From Guillardia theta CCMP2712 (taxonomy: Eukaryota; Cryptophyceae; Pyrenomonadales; Geminigeraceae), in the NCBI RefSeq assembly GCF_000315625.1, contig NW_005434618.1:15447-79446 (forward strand): DNA of 64,000 bases. Direction: 5' to 3'. Below the pieces are notes generated by a model, which saw nothing but the letters and a program-made list of their open reading frames with translations, ran no database searches and had not been told where the DNA came from. The translations under genes were made by a program, and so were the position numbers. How positions within the stretch are numbered: position 1 is the stretch's first letter; the number at the start of each line of letters is the position of its first letter. Of this stretch, positions 25,301-38,174 are shown one piece after another.

Positions 25301-25580
25301 AGTCCCAGCTGCACAAGTTGCTCCTATAGTGGCCAATCCCGTACAAAATGTACACCAACGAGCCAGCGAAGAAGACAAACCGGACTGACCTCGAGTAGAG
25401 TAGGAGATGATGATTGTTGAAGTCTTGATCGCTCCGTTTAGCCTCCTCCTGCTCCTCCTCATCCTCCTGCTCCTCCTCATCCTCCTGCTCCTCCTTCTCC
25501 TCCTCACGTGTGTGATCCTCTGCATTCTCCTCATCAGAATCCTCCTCCTCCTGGCCCTCATTCTCTCCCCTGTACTTCAT
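22383..25580 (-). CDS. Two-domain class III nucleotide cyclase with two membrane cassettes (about 1065 aa)
   Basis: Integral-membrane class III cyclase with the tmAC layout, read as one exon. Numbering counts the first ATG Met (25580) as residue 19, because a GTG opens the frame at 25634. An acidic head (22-70) precedes about six TM segments (86-301), cyclase domain 1 (354-546), a linker, about six TM segments (655-826) and cyclase domain 2 (880-1030). Domain 1 has Ser362 where the first metal Asp is expected (CTIMFISLSP) but keeps Asn489 and Arg493 in YCLFGDAINTSARM. Domain 2 has both metal Asps (D886 in VLRLDLCDY, D930 in KLDTIGDEY) but Glu1007 in place of the catalytic Arg. Together they make one composite site, with domain order opposite to mammalian adenylyl cyclases. 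Purine-site residues His402 and Cys482 are mixed; Cys is GC-like. An in-frame upstream exon is possible because a CCACAG acceptor precedes residue 12. Confidence 0.88.
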   Translation of the reverse strand: MKYRGENEGQEEEDSDEENAEDHTREEEKEEQEDEEEQEDEEEQEEAKRSDQDFNNHHLLLYSRSVRFVFFAGSLVYILYGIGHYRSNLCSWDSNLKTFMCLMFALSAAMCSFTALMFQLITWVPWIRGHLDKEIVTFTLISFLFQLEVFRRVTADICRASSVGYMSPYVNLTIDRSKGFPWTWTCHDAKPVATMLNFSTEYGSEDAGCTDRVFSPGTLVVYAIIGSMFPFVVGSKGSTALALSLTQVTVMLATGWATGLDARIWIPSALFHLQVTLASVFICGERYSSAQLEFKRERRLRADADKLSDFLGTLIPKPLHCRLRSQSSRLIAGNMEHCTIMFISLSPCATELSSSMTLATFQLLDDVFTRLDSIVDEFGCFKYHHVQDTYVICCQRTSRPFHAPDSPARYRRTAAREMVLLAARIMREVKDFRALSGEPLWAKVGIACGSLAGAIVGAHRRFYCLFGDAINTSARMCHYSEKDKILCTEEFRKQLGEEEEESAGMSFTRRPEMHIKGKGFMATYFIEVRESSSCSNTTTTTTISSSGSSGTATSGRRASWVASAMALRKASQECVQVDSPKAGGMIMMDDPISRWLEIEETEGQEHAICEVGAVFSDEALEEKFLRKHYPNHLRQALVGSISYNVALFVSFLRITRLSFFREEEASRMRGHVLVAQTLACVLFLLLASSLLYISFTSTRMQQNDRAARVCAVERFRTWQALYVCGHLVQFAIMFYSVWWTRATGWLLLFGPVISWINLQQANVPARWHAWVVKAMLPLVVLNMYLLLPRVFVGEVFVLVFGGRCSYLILKHQHKSERSMWVSQHRNKTERRAIVRVLNDLFPRDVVEEALSQGQVASSYRKAAVLRLDLCDYTELTGRLQPMEVAKLIHEVYRKFDQCLADSRIFKLDTIGDEYICAGWLQGREDGELCATMLGIAESMLAIIEGLRCKDGKQIACRIGIAAGSCVAGTMGKLQPRFHALGEAMNEALEMQKKAKPGALCCSSDFDKILTRSGARPAVRSPVMAACKPEPSQRPVTSTLHHPEKPLKPAPSGRIIKVTSSTGPSQ
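25445..25560. repeat. CTCCTG/TCCTCAT hexamer-rich segment in cyclase N-terminus
   Basis: Imperfect CTCCTCCTGCTCCTCCTCAT units. In the coding (minus) frame they give the Glu/Asp/Gln-rich head (EEEQEDEEEQ), so this repeat is translated. Confidence 0.6.
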
Positions 25581-25639
25581 GCACAGCCTCCGCAAGATAT
25601 CTGTGGACGAGATACAACAGATATAAACTATCACAGACC

Positions 25640-26390
25640 CGGGTAGACCAATTTTTTCAATTTACTCAAAGTTAAGTTAAAATTAGTACCAATTTTTGAA
25701 CTCAGTGTTCTGCACCCCCTTCGGAAGTTCCTCCGGAGTCCCGGGCCCGGCCGCTTTCAAGTTTGCCGGCCACTAGTACCCGGCGGGTGACCCTCTCCCC
25801 GTTCAACGGTTACTCCGAGGCAAAGTTACTGAGTTGAAAATCAGTACCCGGCGTACGAGGACTGAGTCAGGAGGCCCTTGACCCGCCCTGACCGTACGGT
25901 ACTTTCAGCTGGACCCGGTGCGCCCCCCGGGCCCCGGGCCCGCCGAGAGTCCGAGGCTTCAACCGTCAGTACTGTGACACTGACCGTCCGACAGTGACTC
26001 GGATGCAGTTTACTAGTGACTAGGCCGCGGACCGTCATTGAAGCCGGGCTCCCGCGGCGGCCACTGACTCACTTCGATGGGCCGCAGTGCCACCGTGACC
26101 GTACCGGGCGGAGAGTCGGTCACTTACTGGTGAGTCGGGGATGCCTCGAGTCGCCGCACGGCCACTGAAGGCGCGGCCCGGGCGCCCGGCACGGCCAGCT
26201 TTGCCAAGGCCCGGCCGGGCGCCCGGGGCGACTCGTCCCGGAGTCCGACGCCGGTCACCCGGTCACGGCCGCACAGGCCCGGCCCGGGCGGCTCGACGGC
26301 CGCGCACTGCCCAGTGGCACCTTGGTCGCTGCCGGGCCCGCCCCACTGAGACGGCGGCGCCGAGGAAAGCCGTAAGGGAAAGATATATGG
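25640..26390. other. GC-rich non-coding island upstream of cyclase
   Basis: Starts with the dispersed TTTACTCAAAGTTAAGTTAA element (25661-25690). Continues with AAAATCAGTACCCGGCGTACGAGGACTG (about 25838-25866), related to the same element, and long CCCGGGCCCGG runs. No coding signal. Confidence 0.55.
25661..25690 (+). repeat. Dispersed AAGTTAAGTTAAAAATCAGTAC element, copy 2 (diverged)
   Basis: TTTACTCAAAGTTAAGTTAA followed by AATTAGTACC. The first 20 bases match copy 1 at 12123-12142 and the remainder diverges. Confidence 0.55.
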
Positions 26391-26689
26391 CGTTGATTTG
26401 CTAGTGCTACACCGTAAAATATACGCCAACGTTGTCTGGAACACACAGCAAAGTGGCCATGGGTAACTTTGGGTTCCTTGAGAGCAAGGGTTAGATCTGA
26501 TGATTTCATAAGTGAAGCAATATGAAAAGAAAGGATAGTAGGGAGCCTAGCTGGTTTAGAGACCTTGTGAGGATCTCTACAAAGTTGGGTGCTGAATTCT
26601 AATAATTTGATATAATTTCTCTTCTAGATTTAAAATATACAGATGCCTGTCAAACTGCTTGTGGGACCAGAGTTCGGCGGCGCGAGAAA

Positions 26690-27000
26690 TATCGTTTGGG
26701 GCTTCTCCGTTGAGTACCCACTACCCCTTCATATTAGCAAGATATGACTCAAATACCACGGGTGATTTACACACCCTACCCCTTGTTGAACCCTCGCTAG
26801 CAACCTCCAATTCCAACCCTTTGCTACCCGATTACATCACCCCACCCCCTTTTTCCTCTTATTGATGTAGTCAAAGTCACCCCTCTGTTAGTTCATCACC
26901 CCACCTTAGACCTACCCTATGAAATCAACTCTGAAGTACCGGTCAATCCTCCTCTTGCTGTCTTCCCCCACCCCTGCGGATCCTGGCTCTTCCGCGACTA
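26690..27000. promoter_or_regulatory. TACCCC-rich cluster upstream of the FTR chain gene
   Basis: GTACCCACTACCCCTT (26714-26729), ACCCTACCCCTT, TCACCCCACCCCC and CACCCCACCTTAG words. Ends about 300 bp before the predicted FTR start. The stretch 26390-26690 holds nothing recognisable. Confidence 0.33.
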
Positions 27001-27286
27001 TCTTGCGTTAGCCCCGTCGGTCCTCAACTTGTGCCCTGCCTCCTCCGCATCCCTGCTTGAGCACCTCCTCTTGACGGGGGTTTCAAACCTCCTTCTCCCT
27101 CTTCGTCCAGGATCGGATCACAGGTAAGCTTGACCTCTGTTTGGCATCTGCAGTCCTATTTCTGCTGTTGTCATACTTGTATCCTTGCTTTAGCCGTTTC
27201 AATGCGATCTCGGCACAATCATGGCACTGATGTTTATTATCCTAGGCAGATTACCATCAATCTCTCGAGTTTTCCTCAAGTACAAC

Positions 27287-27703
27287 ATGGGTGTGAAATG
27301 GGTTGTCGCTATGTGCGCAGTCCTGGCATGGATCCCCGTGTCTCAGGGCTTCACAAACGGTGCTATCAGGTTCGGCACAAGTTTGGATACAGCAGGGAGA
27401 CGTGGAAGCTGTGCCGTGCAGCGTTCTCCCATGCCGCTGAGAATGGCGGAGAATGATCCCCTCGTTGGCGATTTCAAGGTTGGAGACAAGGTCAAGCTCG
27501 TGAACGACCTCACGGTCTACCACGTCCTTGCACAGCAGTATCCGGACGGATACGTCGTTGCCAAGGGGACAGAGGGAGAGGTGAAGGCAATCGTGACGGA
27601 GAAGTACAAGCAGTCGACCGCAAACCGCCCGATCCAAGTTGCGTTCAAAGAACCCAAACCGTTTGTTATCCACTTTGAAGCGGATGAAATTACGAAAGCT
27701 TGA
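27287..27703 (+). CDS. ftrV: Ferredoxin:thioredoxin reductase variable (alpha) chain, plastid precursor
   Basis: Small SH3-like subunit that stabilises the FTR catalytic chain, passing electrons from ferredoxin to thioredoxins in the stroma. The C-terminal half has the family signature FKVGDKVKLVNDLTVYHVL, a GxEGEVKAIV turn and the closing strands PIQVAFKEPKPFVIHFEADE. The N-terminus MGVKWVVAMCAVLAWIPVSQ then GFTNGAIRF is a signal peptide followed by a Phe-initiated transit peptide, the bipartite leader expected in cryptophytes. The ATG at 27287 is preferred because upstream in-frame residues (from 27221) are not leader-like. A 5'UTR intron is likely (donor GTAAGC at 27123, acceptor CTAGGCAG near 27250). 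The partner catalytic chain is plastid-encoded in many red-lineage algae. Confidence 0.85.
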   Translation: MGVKWVVAMCAVLAWIPVSQGFTNGAIRFGTSLDTAGRRGSCAVQRSPMPLRMAENDPLVGDFKVGDKVKLVNDLTVYHVLAQQYPDGYVVAKGTEGEVKAIVTEKYKQSTANRPIQVAFKEPKPFVIHFEADEITKA

Positions 27704-27924
27704 ATGGCACGGGAAATTCAACTTTGTCCTGACGTCTTGTTATTGATTGCTGCTTCAAATACATCTCTCCTCCTCCTTCATGCCGTGATCCCTTGTTCCG
27801 GATAGAATCTGCTCGCTTGGGTGTTCCCATCCTTCCGTTCTCGCGTTGTTGTTTCATCGTGATCACAGTGCCGGCATGCTTATCTCTTCACAGCATCCTC
27901 TCAGCTACCAACAAGATGCTCTTG

Positions 27925-28370
27925 TGACCCCTGGCCGCCGTGGCCCTGGTCAGTGACGAAACTTGAAGTTCCTCTCAGTGATCGGCACCTCAGAGGAGTC
28001 CTGCGTGCCGCTGAGTGCAGTTTTAAGTGAAGACAACAGTCGGCAGCCGGGATGAGGGTTGGTTCTCACTGTCTTTTCTCTTCTCGCTGTTTGGCATGTG
28101 CGACAGTCACTGATGCCGGGCACAGCCCGAAGCCTGCCGCTCCGAACCTCAGGGGCCTGATTTTTTAACGGAAGTTAAGCATGGTAACAAGTTTGAGCGG
28201 TGTCCGTACCGTAGTACTACGGTGGGGGGGCCGAATGCCATCCCGGCCGGGCCCGCCTGTCCGGCGGCCCCACCGTGACTGCCACGGTGGCAGTGACTCC
28301 GGGCCGCCCGGCCCGGCCCCCGCCGCCGCCCGCCGCGCGAGACGCCGCCGTGACCGTATATGATTCCGGG
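27925..28370. other. GC-rich non-coding island
   Basis: CCACCGTGACTGCCACGGTGGCAGTGAC and CGGGCCGCCCGGCCCGG words, as in the other islands. No exon seen. 28370-28660 has no supported feature. Confidence 0.5.
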
Positions 28371-28662
28371 GAAACTCATTTATAGCGTTTATTACTATGA
28401 TTCATGGTTCTATGAGGGAGGAGAGGGGAAGGACGTGAGAAGATGGCGAGTGGGTGAGGAGGAAGGATTTGACTCGGGAAAGAGATCGAGAGATTGAGAG
28501 AAGGTGAAAGGGAAATCACGACCACGGCTCTGCTTGTAATGTACACCCAATATCACTGTCACCGACAGCAAAGAAGAGAAGGTTGAGGGAGCAGATCTGA
28601 GTTAACCTTCAGAGTCAGCAGCCAGCACTTTGACATTCCTTTGACATTCCTTCTTCCAGTTG

Positions 28663-30197
28663 ATGGAAGACCATTCACGTCATGTCCCTGCTGGACAAAT
28701 CGCGTCGGCTCCAGCATGCTGGCGACCATTCGAAGAAGCCAGGGCACATGTCCGCTCCTTCAAGATCCAAGACCAGAAGGCCTGGCGAGCATGGAGCAAG
28801 AGCGGCAGGTAGCATGCCTGCTGCCTCCTGCTCCTTCCCTCACTGCTGCTGCTCCAGAAGGCCTCACGACATCCCATCGCATCCTGATGATGCGTACGCG
28901 GACAGCGGGTGAGGCATGGAGGGACGAGAGAAGAGGAGGCGGAGGAAGGAGAGGGGAGGGGGCACAGGGAGGGGGCACAGGGAGGGGGTGAGGGAGGGAG
29001 AGGAGCAGAGAGGGGGGTAGCAGAGACACTGAGAGTGGAAGCAGGTGGATATCATGGCGAGATTGGTTGGGAACATCCGATGGGTTGAGACCTCCTCCCC
29101 CCTCCTCCCTCCTACTCTACTGTCTCTTCCTTCTTCACCCCCTCTCCCTCTCCATCCCCTCTCCCTTTGACCCTCTCGTCCTTCTCAGTCATCAGCACAT
29201 CCTCTCCCCGTTCCATCGCTCCTGTATCCCTTCTCCTCCACCCCCTGACCTTTCACAGGAGACCTCCGAGGTCCACCAAGAGCAAGTGGAAGCGGTTTGA
29301 AGAAGGTAGCAAAGCGAAGACGAGGAGGAGGGAGGCTGACACAAGTAACAGCTCGTTCCTTCGTTCACTCGTTGGGTTTGGAAAACCAGAGGGAGTGGAG
29401 GAGGTGAGGAAAATTGATCCTCCCGCTTCCTCCTCCTCCTCCTCCTCCTCCTCCTCCTCCTCCTCCTCCTCCTCCTCCTCCTTTTCTTCCTCCTCCTTCT
29501 GCTTGTCCTCCTCCTCCTTCTTTTCTTCCTCCTCCTCCGCCTCCTCCACTTTCCTTCCCCTTCTTCCCTCCCAGCCGGATGAAGAGGTGGAGAGTCAAAG
29601 CAAGAACGGGAAGGGAGAGGGGAAAGTGCTGAGAGCTCTGTAGGATGAAGAGGAAGGGAGAGGGACAGAGGACAGGGAGAAGAGGAGAGAGACGGGAGAC
29701 GGGAGGAGGCAACAGTCATTCTCACGCAGGTGGAGTTGTGCTGACAGACCGGAGGACATCCCGTCGCATCCTCACTTGGCGGTGAGAGCACGCGCATGTC
29801 CTGACCTCCTCTTACTCTGCAACGACAGTACAAGCATGCGGGATGGCTGTCATGGCGCGACTGGCTGGGGACAGCGGAGGGAATGGTGCGAAGAGGAGAA
29901 GGAGGAGGAGGAGGAGGAGGAGGAGGAGGAGGAAGAGGAGGAGTGACTCGAATGCAGCCACCGAAGAAGAGCAGGAGCGTGACAGGGAAGAGGCAGAGAG
30001 TTGCAGGAGGTCCAGCGGAAGAAGGAGGAGATAGAAAGCAGGAGGACGGGGAGGATGGGGAAGAGGAGGACTGTGATCTGCTGGGAGTGGTGGATCGCTA
30101 CTTTGCTAAGTTCCTTCCTGGTGAGCATGTGGTGGAGGGGAGGAGGAACGTGCTGACGTACAAGGCAGAGGGAGAAAGCGAGCATGCGGGGCTGTGA
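28663..30197 (+). CDS. Protein with tandem EARxxVRS...RPxDIPSHP...GWxxWRDWLGT repeats
   Basis: Multi-exon gene built from a repeated unit. Unit 1: exon 28663-28808 (start MEDHSRHVPAG, then FEEARAHVRSFKIQDQKAW) splices to 28858-28908 (RPHDIPSHPDDAYADSG), which splices to 29045-29083 (WISWRDWLGTSDG). Unit 2: an exon near 29263-29408 (KSKWKRFEEGS), a short exon near 29575-29630 (MKRWRVKARTGR), an exon ending in RPEDIPSHPHLA (donor about 29790), and an exon from 29829 with YKHAGWLSWRDWLGTAEG. The gene ends with an acidic/basic tail and the conserved-looking segment DLLGVVDRYFAKFLPGEHVV before TGA. The splice joins of unit 1 are phase-consistent; those of unit 2 are partly unresolved. The repeat resembles units I have seen annotated as 'integrase repeat' in algal and protist proteins. 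Function unknown. Confidence 0.6.
29430..29482. repeat. (CTC)n repeat in intron
   Basis: About 17 CTC/TCC triplets followed by imperfect CTCCTTCT units. Lies in an intron of the repeat-protein gene. Confidence 0.85.
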
Positions 30198-30290
30198 GGA
30201 AGGGGATAGGAAGAGCGGGAAAGGACGACGATGGAGGAGGAGAAGGAGGAGGGGGAGGAAGGGGGAGGAGGAGGAGGAACAGGGGGATTT

Positions 30291-33935
<3,645 letters not shown>

Positions 33936-34549
33936 CTTCTGGTCCACTGTGACGAGACCTGCAGAGAAAACATGAGCGGAGTCACGCGGCATGTTGGTGA
34001 TCGGAAGACATGTTGGTGTTTAGAGCGTCTCGTCAAGAACGTATCATGAGTGCATTTTGAGATCTCAGTGCATATCAACACTGATATGAAAGCAACAGAA
34101 TGCCTCTCATCTCCTCTTCTATCTCATCCTGCTGCATCATCCCAGAGTCATCCCCAGAGTCACGGGACAGGTGCAGGTTTGTCCTACGGCCGAATCCCTC
34201 ATCTATTCCACGAGGACACTCCTCTATGCAACCTCTCAACCTTCACGACAACTTTCATCTTTCTCGTCGTGAATCATGTGTCAGACTTCACTCGTGCTCA
34301 CAACCCCATCAATCTCCCTCTCTCACTCATTCACTTCCCACCGAGCGACCATCCTTGCTTGACTTTGATTTACATCCAGTTCAGCAGCAAACCTTTCCTA
34401 TCCGTTTCATGTCTTCCTTCTCCTCCTCATCGTTCCTGCCTTTGCTTCTCTTCCTTCCTCCTCTCCTTCTCTCTCCTTCTCCCTCTCCCTCCACTCTCTC
34501 CGTTCACTACCCATCTCCAGGCGGCCTAAGGGAGACATTGGAATTATGA

Positions 34550-35155
34550 TTACCGGGTACTTTTCCTGGTTTGAAGGGGGTAGTAGCTCCAAGGGGGTGG
34601 TGGATATAAATGTCACCCTAGGTTCCCTGGGTTGGGTACTAGACTTCAGGGGGTAGTACAAGGGAAAAGGTGGGGTAGGGGTGTAAAATTCTTTTTTCGA
34701 GTAGGGTGGGTATTCTGTAATTGTAGGTAGGGTCATGTTGAACGGGGGGGTTCAATGTCTCCCTGTGTCAGTCGAAAGACGGGTGGGTGGTGGTTGGGAG
34801 GGGGTAGGGGGTGTGGGTGTGACCCAAACTTTTCTCGTACTACAAGATCTGTCACTCATCCCCCTCATTTCTCACTCATCCCCCTCATTTCTCACTCATC
34901 CCCCTCATTTCTCACTCATCCCCTCATTTCTCACTCATCCCCCTCATTCGCATCTTGGCATCTCCCCTCATCCCCACACCATACCTTCCCGATGAGTCAT
35001 TGCACCATGGAGGGCGGGCTTGGATTTGTAAGTGGGTAGGGTAGTGAAAATACCTGGGTGGGGGTATTGTGACTACCATCTTTATACTTGAAAAAATAGG
35101 GGTATTTGCCAATTTTGAATGGTGGGGTTTAAAAGCTGGGGTAGGGGGTGGGTTA
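34550..35155 (+). promoter_or_regulatory. GGGGGTAGTAC-motif cluster upstream of the BT1-type transporter
   Basis: TTGAAGGGGGTAGTAG (34571-34586), TTCAGGGGGTAGTAC (34645-34659), GGTGGGGTAGGGGTG, GGAGGGGGTAGGGGGTG, GTGGGTAGGGTAGTG and GGGGTAGGGGGTGGG words end 20 bp before the start codon at 35174. The stretch also holds five tandem CTCATCCCCCTCATTT-type units (34855-34945). 33936-34550 otherwise shows no supported feature. Confidence 0.38.
34852..34946. repeat. About 20-bp tandem repeat TCACTCATCCCCCTCATTTC
   Basis: About five copies of a 20-bp unit, the fourth with one C deleted. Located in the 5' flank of the transporter gene. Confidence 0.85.
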
Positions 35156-35173
35156 TCGATTCGCCGGTTTTAG

Positions 35174-37975
35174 ATGGCGGATCCGAGTGATTATGACGCC
35201 CTCGATGGTGAGGAGGAGGAGGAGGAGGGGAGAAGATGAGGATGAAGACATTCAATCTCATGATCTTTGATGATGATACTTTTATCTACGATCGTCGTTC
35301 TGATCTTTTGTTGGTTTCTGCATTAAATTCTTGCATCTTGTTCGCGATAGGTTGCGACTGAACGTTGATGTGAAGTCGCGATCAAACAGCTGCACTTGAT
35401 CATCTCGTGGATGATTTGTCATTTCTTTATGTGAAACGAATTGCTAAGAAGTATTCGTGCTGATGCTGTTGTTGTTGTGAACTTGATCGTGATCAGACTC
35501 GTGATCACGATCATCACGGGTGGGATGATGCTTCGTAGGAGATAGGGAGGAAGAGGCAGATGCCTCGTGCTGTTGAGCTGACTCAGACCTCTCGCAGATG
35601 ACAACAACCAGTACAAGTTGCCTGAGAACCCGACGATAACAGACTACGTTCTACACCCTTACAGGTAGTCCGACCCCTGATCAGGAGCTGTTTGACTCGG
35701 GTATGGCAGGGGGTTGAAGAGTTTCAAAGACACTCTGCTGCACAATTTCGGATGGAAATTCACCACACAGATCGGCGTCATGTACCTGTTCGTCAAAGGT
35801 CTCCTCAACTCCATCATGGGCCTAATCAAGCTCTCCTACTGCAAGAAGTCCCTCCAGATCGATGGGAACCAGTGCCAGACGATGGTGAGAAGCACGGGCA
35901 CGAGCATGAGCACGATCATGACGAGCAGTAACATAAGAAGGAGGAGGAGGAGGAGGAGGAGGAGGAGGAGGAGACGGGAGGAGGGAGGAGGGAAGGAGGA
36001 GTGTTAGTGGTAGGTTTGACAGTGCAGTGTCGGTGATGATCTTGTAGGATGCAGGAAGGACCAGGGAGAGGGAAGGAGAAGGAGGGAGAGGGAAGGAAGA
36101 GGATGGTGATGGGGGGGCATGAGAGGAGTAGGACGAAGGAGAACGGGGATCAGGAGGAGGGGCTGGTAGACTGACTGGGCTGGTAGATGTCCATAGCCAT
36201 GACACCCTGGGCGATCAAGGGAGCTATGGGGGTGGTCTCGGACGCTTACCCTCTGCTCGGCTATCACAAGAAGAGCTACATCATCGCCTCCGCGTTCCTG
36301 GGCACCTTCGCATTCTTCATGCTCGCGTCGACCCCTATCCACGTGGCCTGGCTGGCAGCGATCTTTCTGTTCCTTGCCAACTTCCAGATCGCCACCTGCG
36401 ACCTCCTGTGCGAGGGCAAGTACGCTGAGAGGATGCAGGCGAAGCCCAAGACCGGGTCGACGATGGTGTCGTTCGTGTGGGGATGCTTCCAGCTCGGGAG
36501 CTTCATCGCCTCCGTCTTCGTGGGCCCGATCGCCGACAACTATGACCCTCAGATCATCTTCTGGGTTTGCATCCCCCTTGCCGCCAGCATCCTTATCCCC
36601 ACAGTCATGGACTACCTCGGGGACGAGAAGGTGGAGGAGGAGAAGCGGGGGATCGACTGGTCGCTGCTCAAGGAGCACACGTACATGATCCTCTTCTGCC
36701 TGATCATGGCGGCGGTGGCCATGGGCAATGCCATCATCGACCTCCTCCTCTTCCAGTACCACCAGGTGCAGGCTCTGTACGCCGTCGTCTGCTCCGTCAT
36801 CCTCTGTATCCTCGCGTTCCGATGGCTCCCCCCGCAGCTGGCAAGGTGCAACCTGTACATGTTCATCTCGTGCGTGCTCTATATCAACATCAGCGGTGCC
36901 CAAGACTTCTGGTTCACCGCTGATGACAAGTGCGTCCCCGGAGGCCCGGCGTTCGACTACACCTACTACAACACGTACGCGTCTCTGGTGGGGTCAGTGA
37001 CTGGATGGATTGGCATCGTTCTCTTCCAGGCGACCATGAGCGACTGGAACTTCCGCACGCTCTTCTGGGTGACGACGCTGATCCAGATCGTAGCTGCCAG
37101 CTTCGACATGCTCATCATAGCGCGAGTGAACATCGCGTGGGGTATCAGCGACAAGGCCTTCTACATGTTCGGCGATGCCGTGATCGGCAACGTCGTCGGC
37201 ATGTTCGGCCTCATGCCGATGCTCGTCCTGACCTCGAAGCTCGTGCCCAAGGGCCTGGAGGCCACCACGTACGCCCTCCTAGCCGGCTTCCAGAACTTCG
37301 GGGGTGTCGTGTCGAGCCAGATCGGAGTGTACGCGACGCAGGCGGCAGGGATCAAGACCAAGGACCCGTGCGACTTCGAGAACCTGAACATGCTCGTGCT
37401 CGTGTGCCACTGCTTGCTGCCACTCATCGCCATCCCCCTCACCTTCCTCCTCATCCCGAACAAGGTCAGTGAAGGGGAGCTGAGGGGAGGAGGGGAGGGG
37501 GGGAGGAGGGGAGGAGGAAGCAGTGGCACACGAGCACGAGCATGTTCAGGTTCTCGAAGTCGCACGGGTCCTTGGTCTTGATCCCTGCCGCCTGCGGGGA
37601 GTAGCAGCACCAGCACCAGCAGGAGCAGGAGAAGAGAAGGAGAAGGAGAAGGAGAAGGAGAAGGAGAAGGGGAAGGGTGTCTGATGAATTTTGTTTCGCA
37701 GAGAATGACGGACAAGCTTATCGACGACGAGGGAAGAGAAATCGAAGACGATCAGGTACACTTGTTCGCAAACCGTCTCCCGCCTGCTTTCTTCCTCGTA
37801 CTCTCCTCCGTCCACCGTGACCCTTGTTCATCCTCATCCCCCTCTTTCTCCCTCCTCATCCTACTGTTTCCACTTCTCCTCCTCCTCCTCCTCCTGCTCC
37901 TCTCCCTCCTCCTCCCTCCTCCTCCTCACCCTGTAGCAGGAGGACTCGCTGCTACAGAACCCAGCGAGGAGCTGA
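35174..37975 (+). CDS. BT1/folate-biopterin transporter family membrane protein (547 aa)
   Basis: Multi-pass MFS-like transporter of the BT1/FBT family (pteridine/folate carriers in kinetoplastids and plastids). Six exons join in phase: 35174-35207 (MADPSDYDALD), 35598-35664, 35710-35884 (FTTQIGVMYLFVKGLLNSIM), 36187-37464, 37702-37755 and 37940-37975. Family features: QTM then MSIAMTPWAIKGAMGVVSD, the signature loop in TM4-5 (LLGYHKKSYII), FQIATCDLLCEGKYAERM after TM6, and about 12 hydrophobic helices in total. The tail is hydrophilic and acidic (DDEGREIEDDQ). No signal or transit peptide is visible, so a plasma-membrane or vacuolar location is as likely as a plastid one. The intron after exon 4 contains a perfect inverted copy of 79 bp of exon 4. 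Substrate is not predictable. Confidence 0.87.
37337..37415 (+). repeat. Inverted repeat arm 1 (inside transporter exon 4)
   Basis: 79 bp of coding sequence (encoding QAAGIKTKDPCDFENLNM and onward) that reappears perfectly, in reverse complement, at 37518-37596. Confidence 0.95.
37518..37596 (-). repeat. Inverted repeat arm 2 (inside following intron)
   Basis: Exact reverse complement of 37337-37415. The 102-bp loop between the arms contains the exon 4 splice donor (37465). A hairpin in the pre-mRNA would enclose that donor. Confidence 0.95.
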
Positions 37976-38069
37976 AGGTGAGGCCGACGGCCGACGTGTA
38001 TCATAGGTTATTCATCCTCGACTCATCACTCAATTAAATCAAGACAACGAATTCAGCATGACATGATTT

Positions 38070-38116
38070 ATCAAACTCCTCCTCCTCCTCCTCCTCCTCC
38101 TCCTCCTCCTCCTCTC
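38070..38116. repeat. (CTC)n repeat between convergent genes
   Basis: About 14 CTC triplets in the 200-bp gap between the transporter stop and the ABC1K-2 stop. Confidence 0.85.
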
Positions 38117-38174
38117 CCTCCTTCTCTTCTTCCTCCTCCCTTATACCTCTCCCCCAACTCCCTCTTACACCCAC

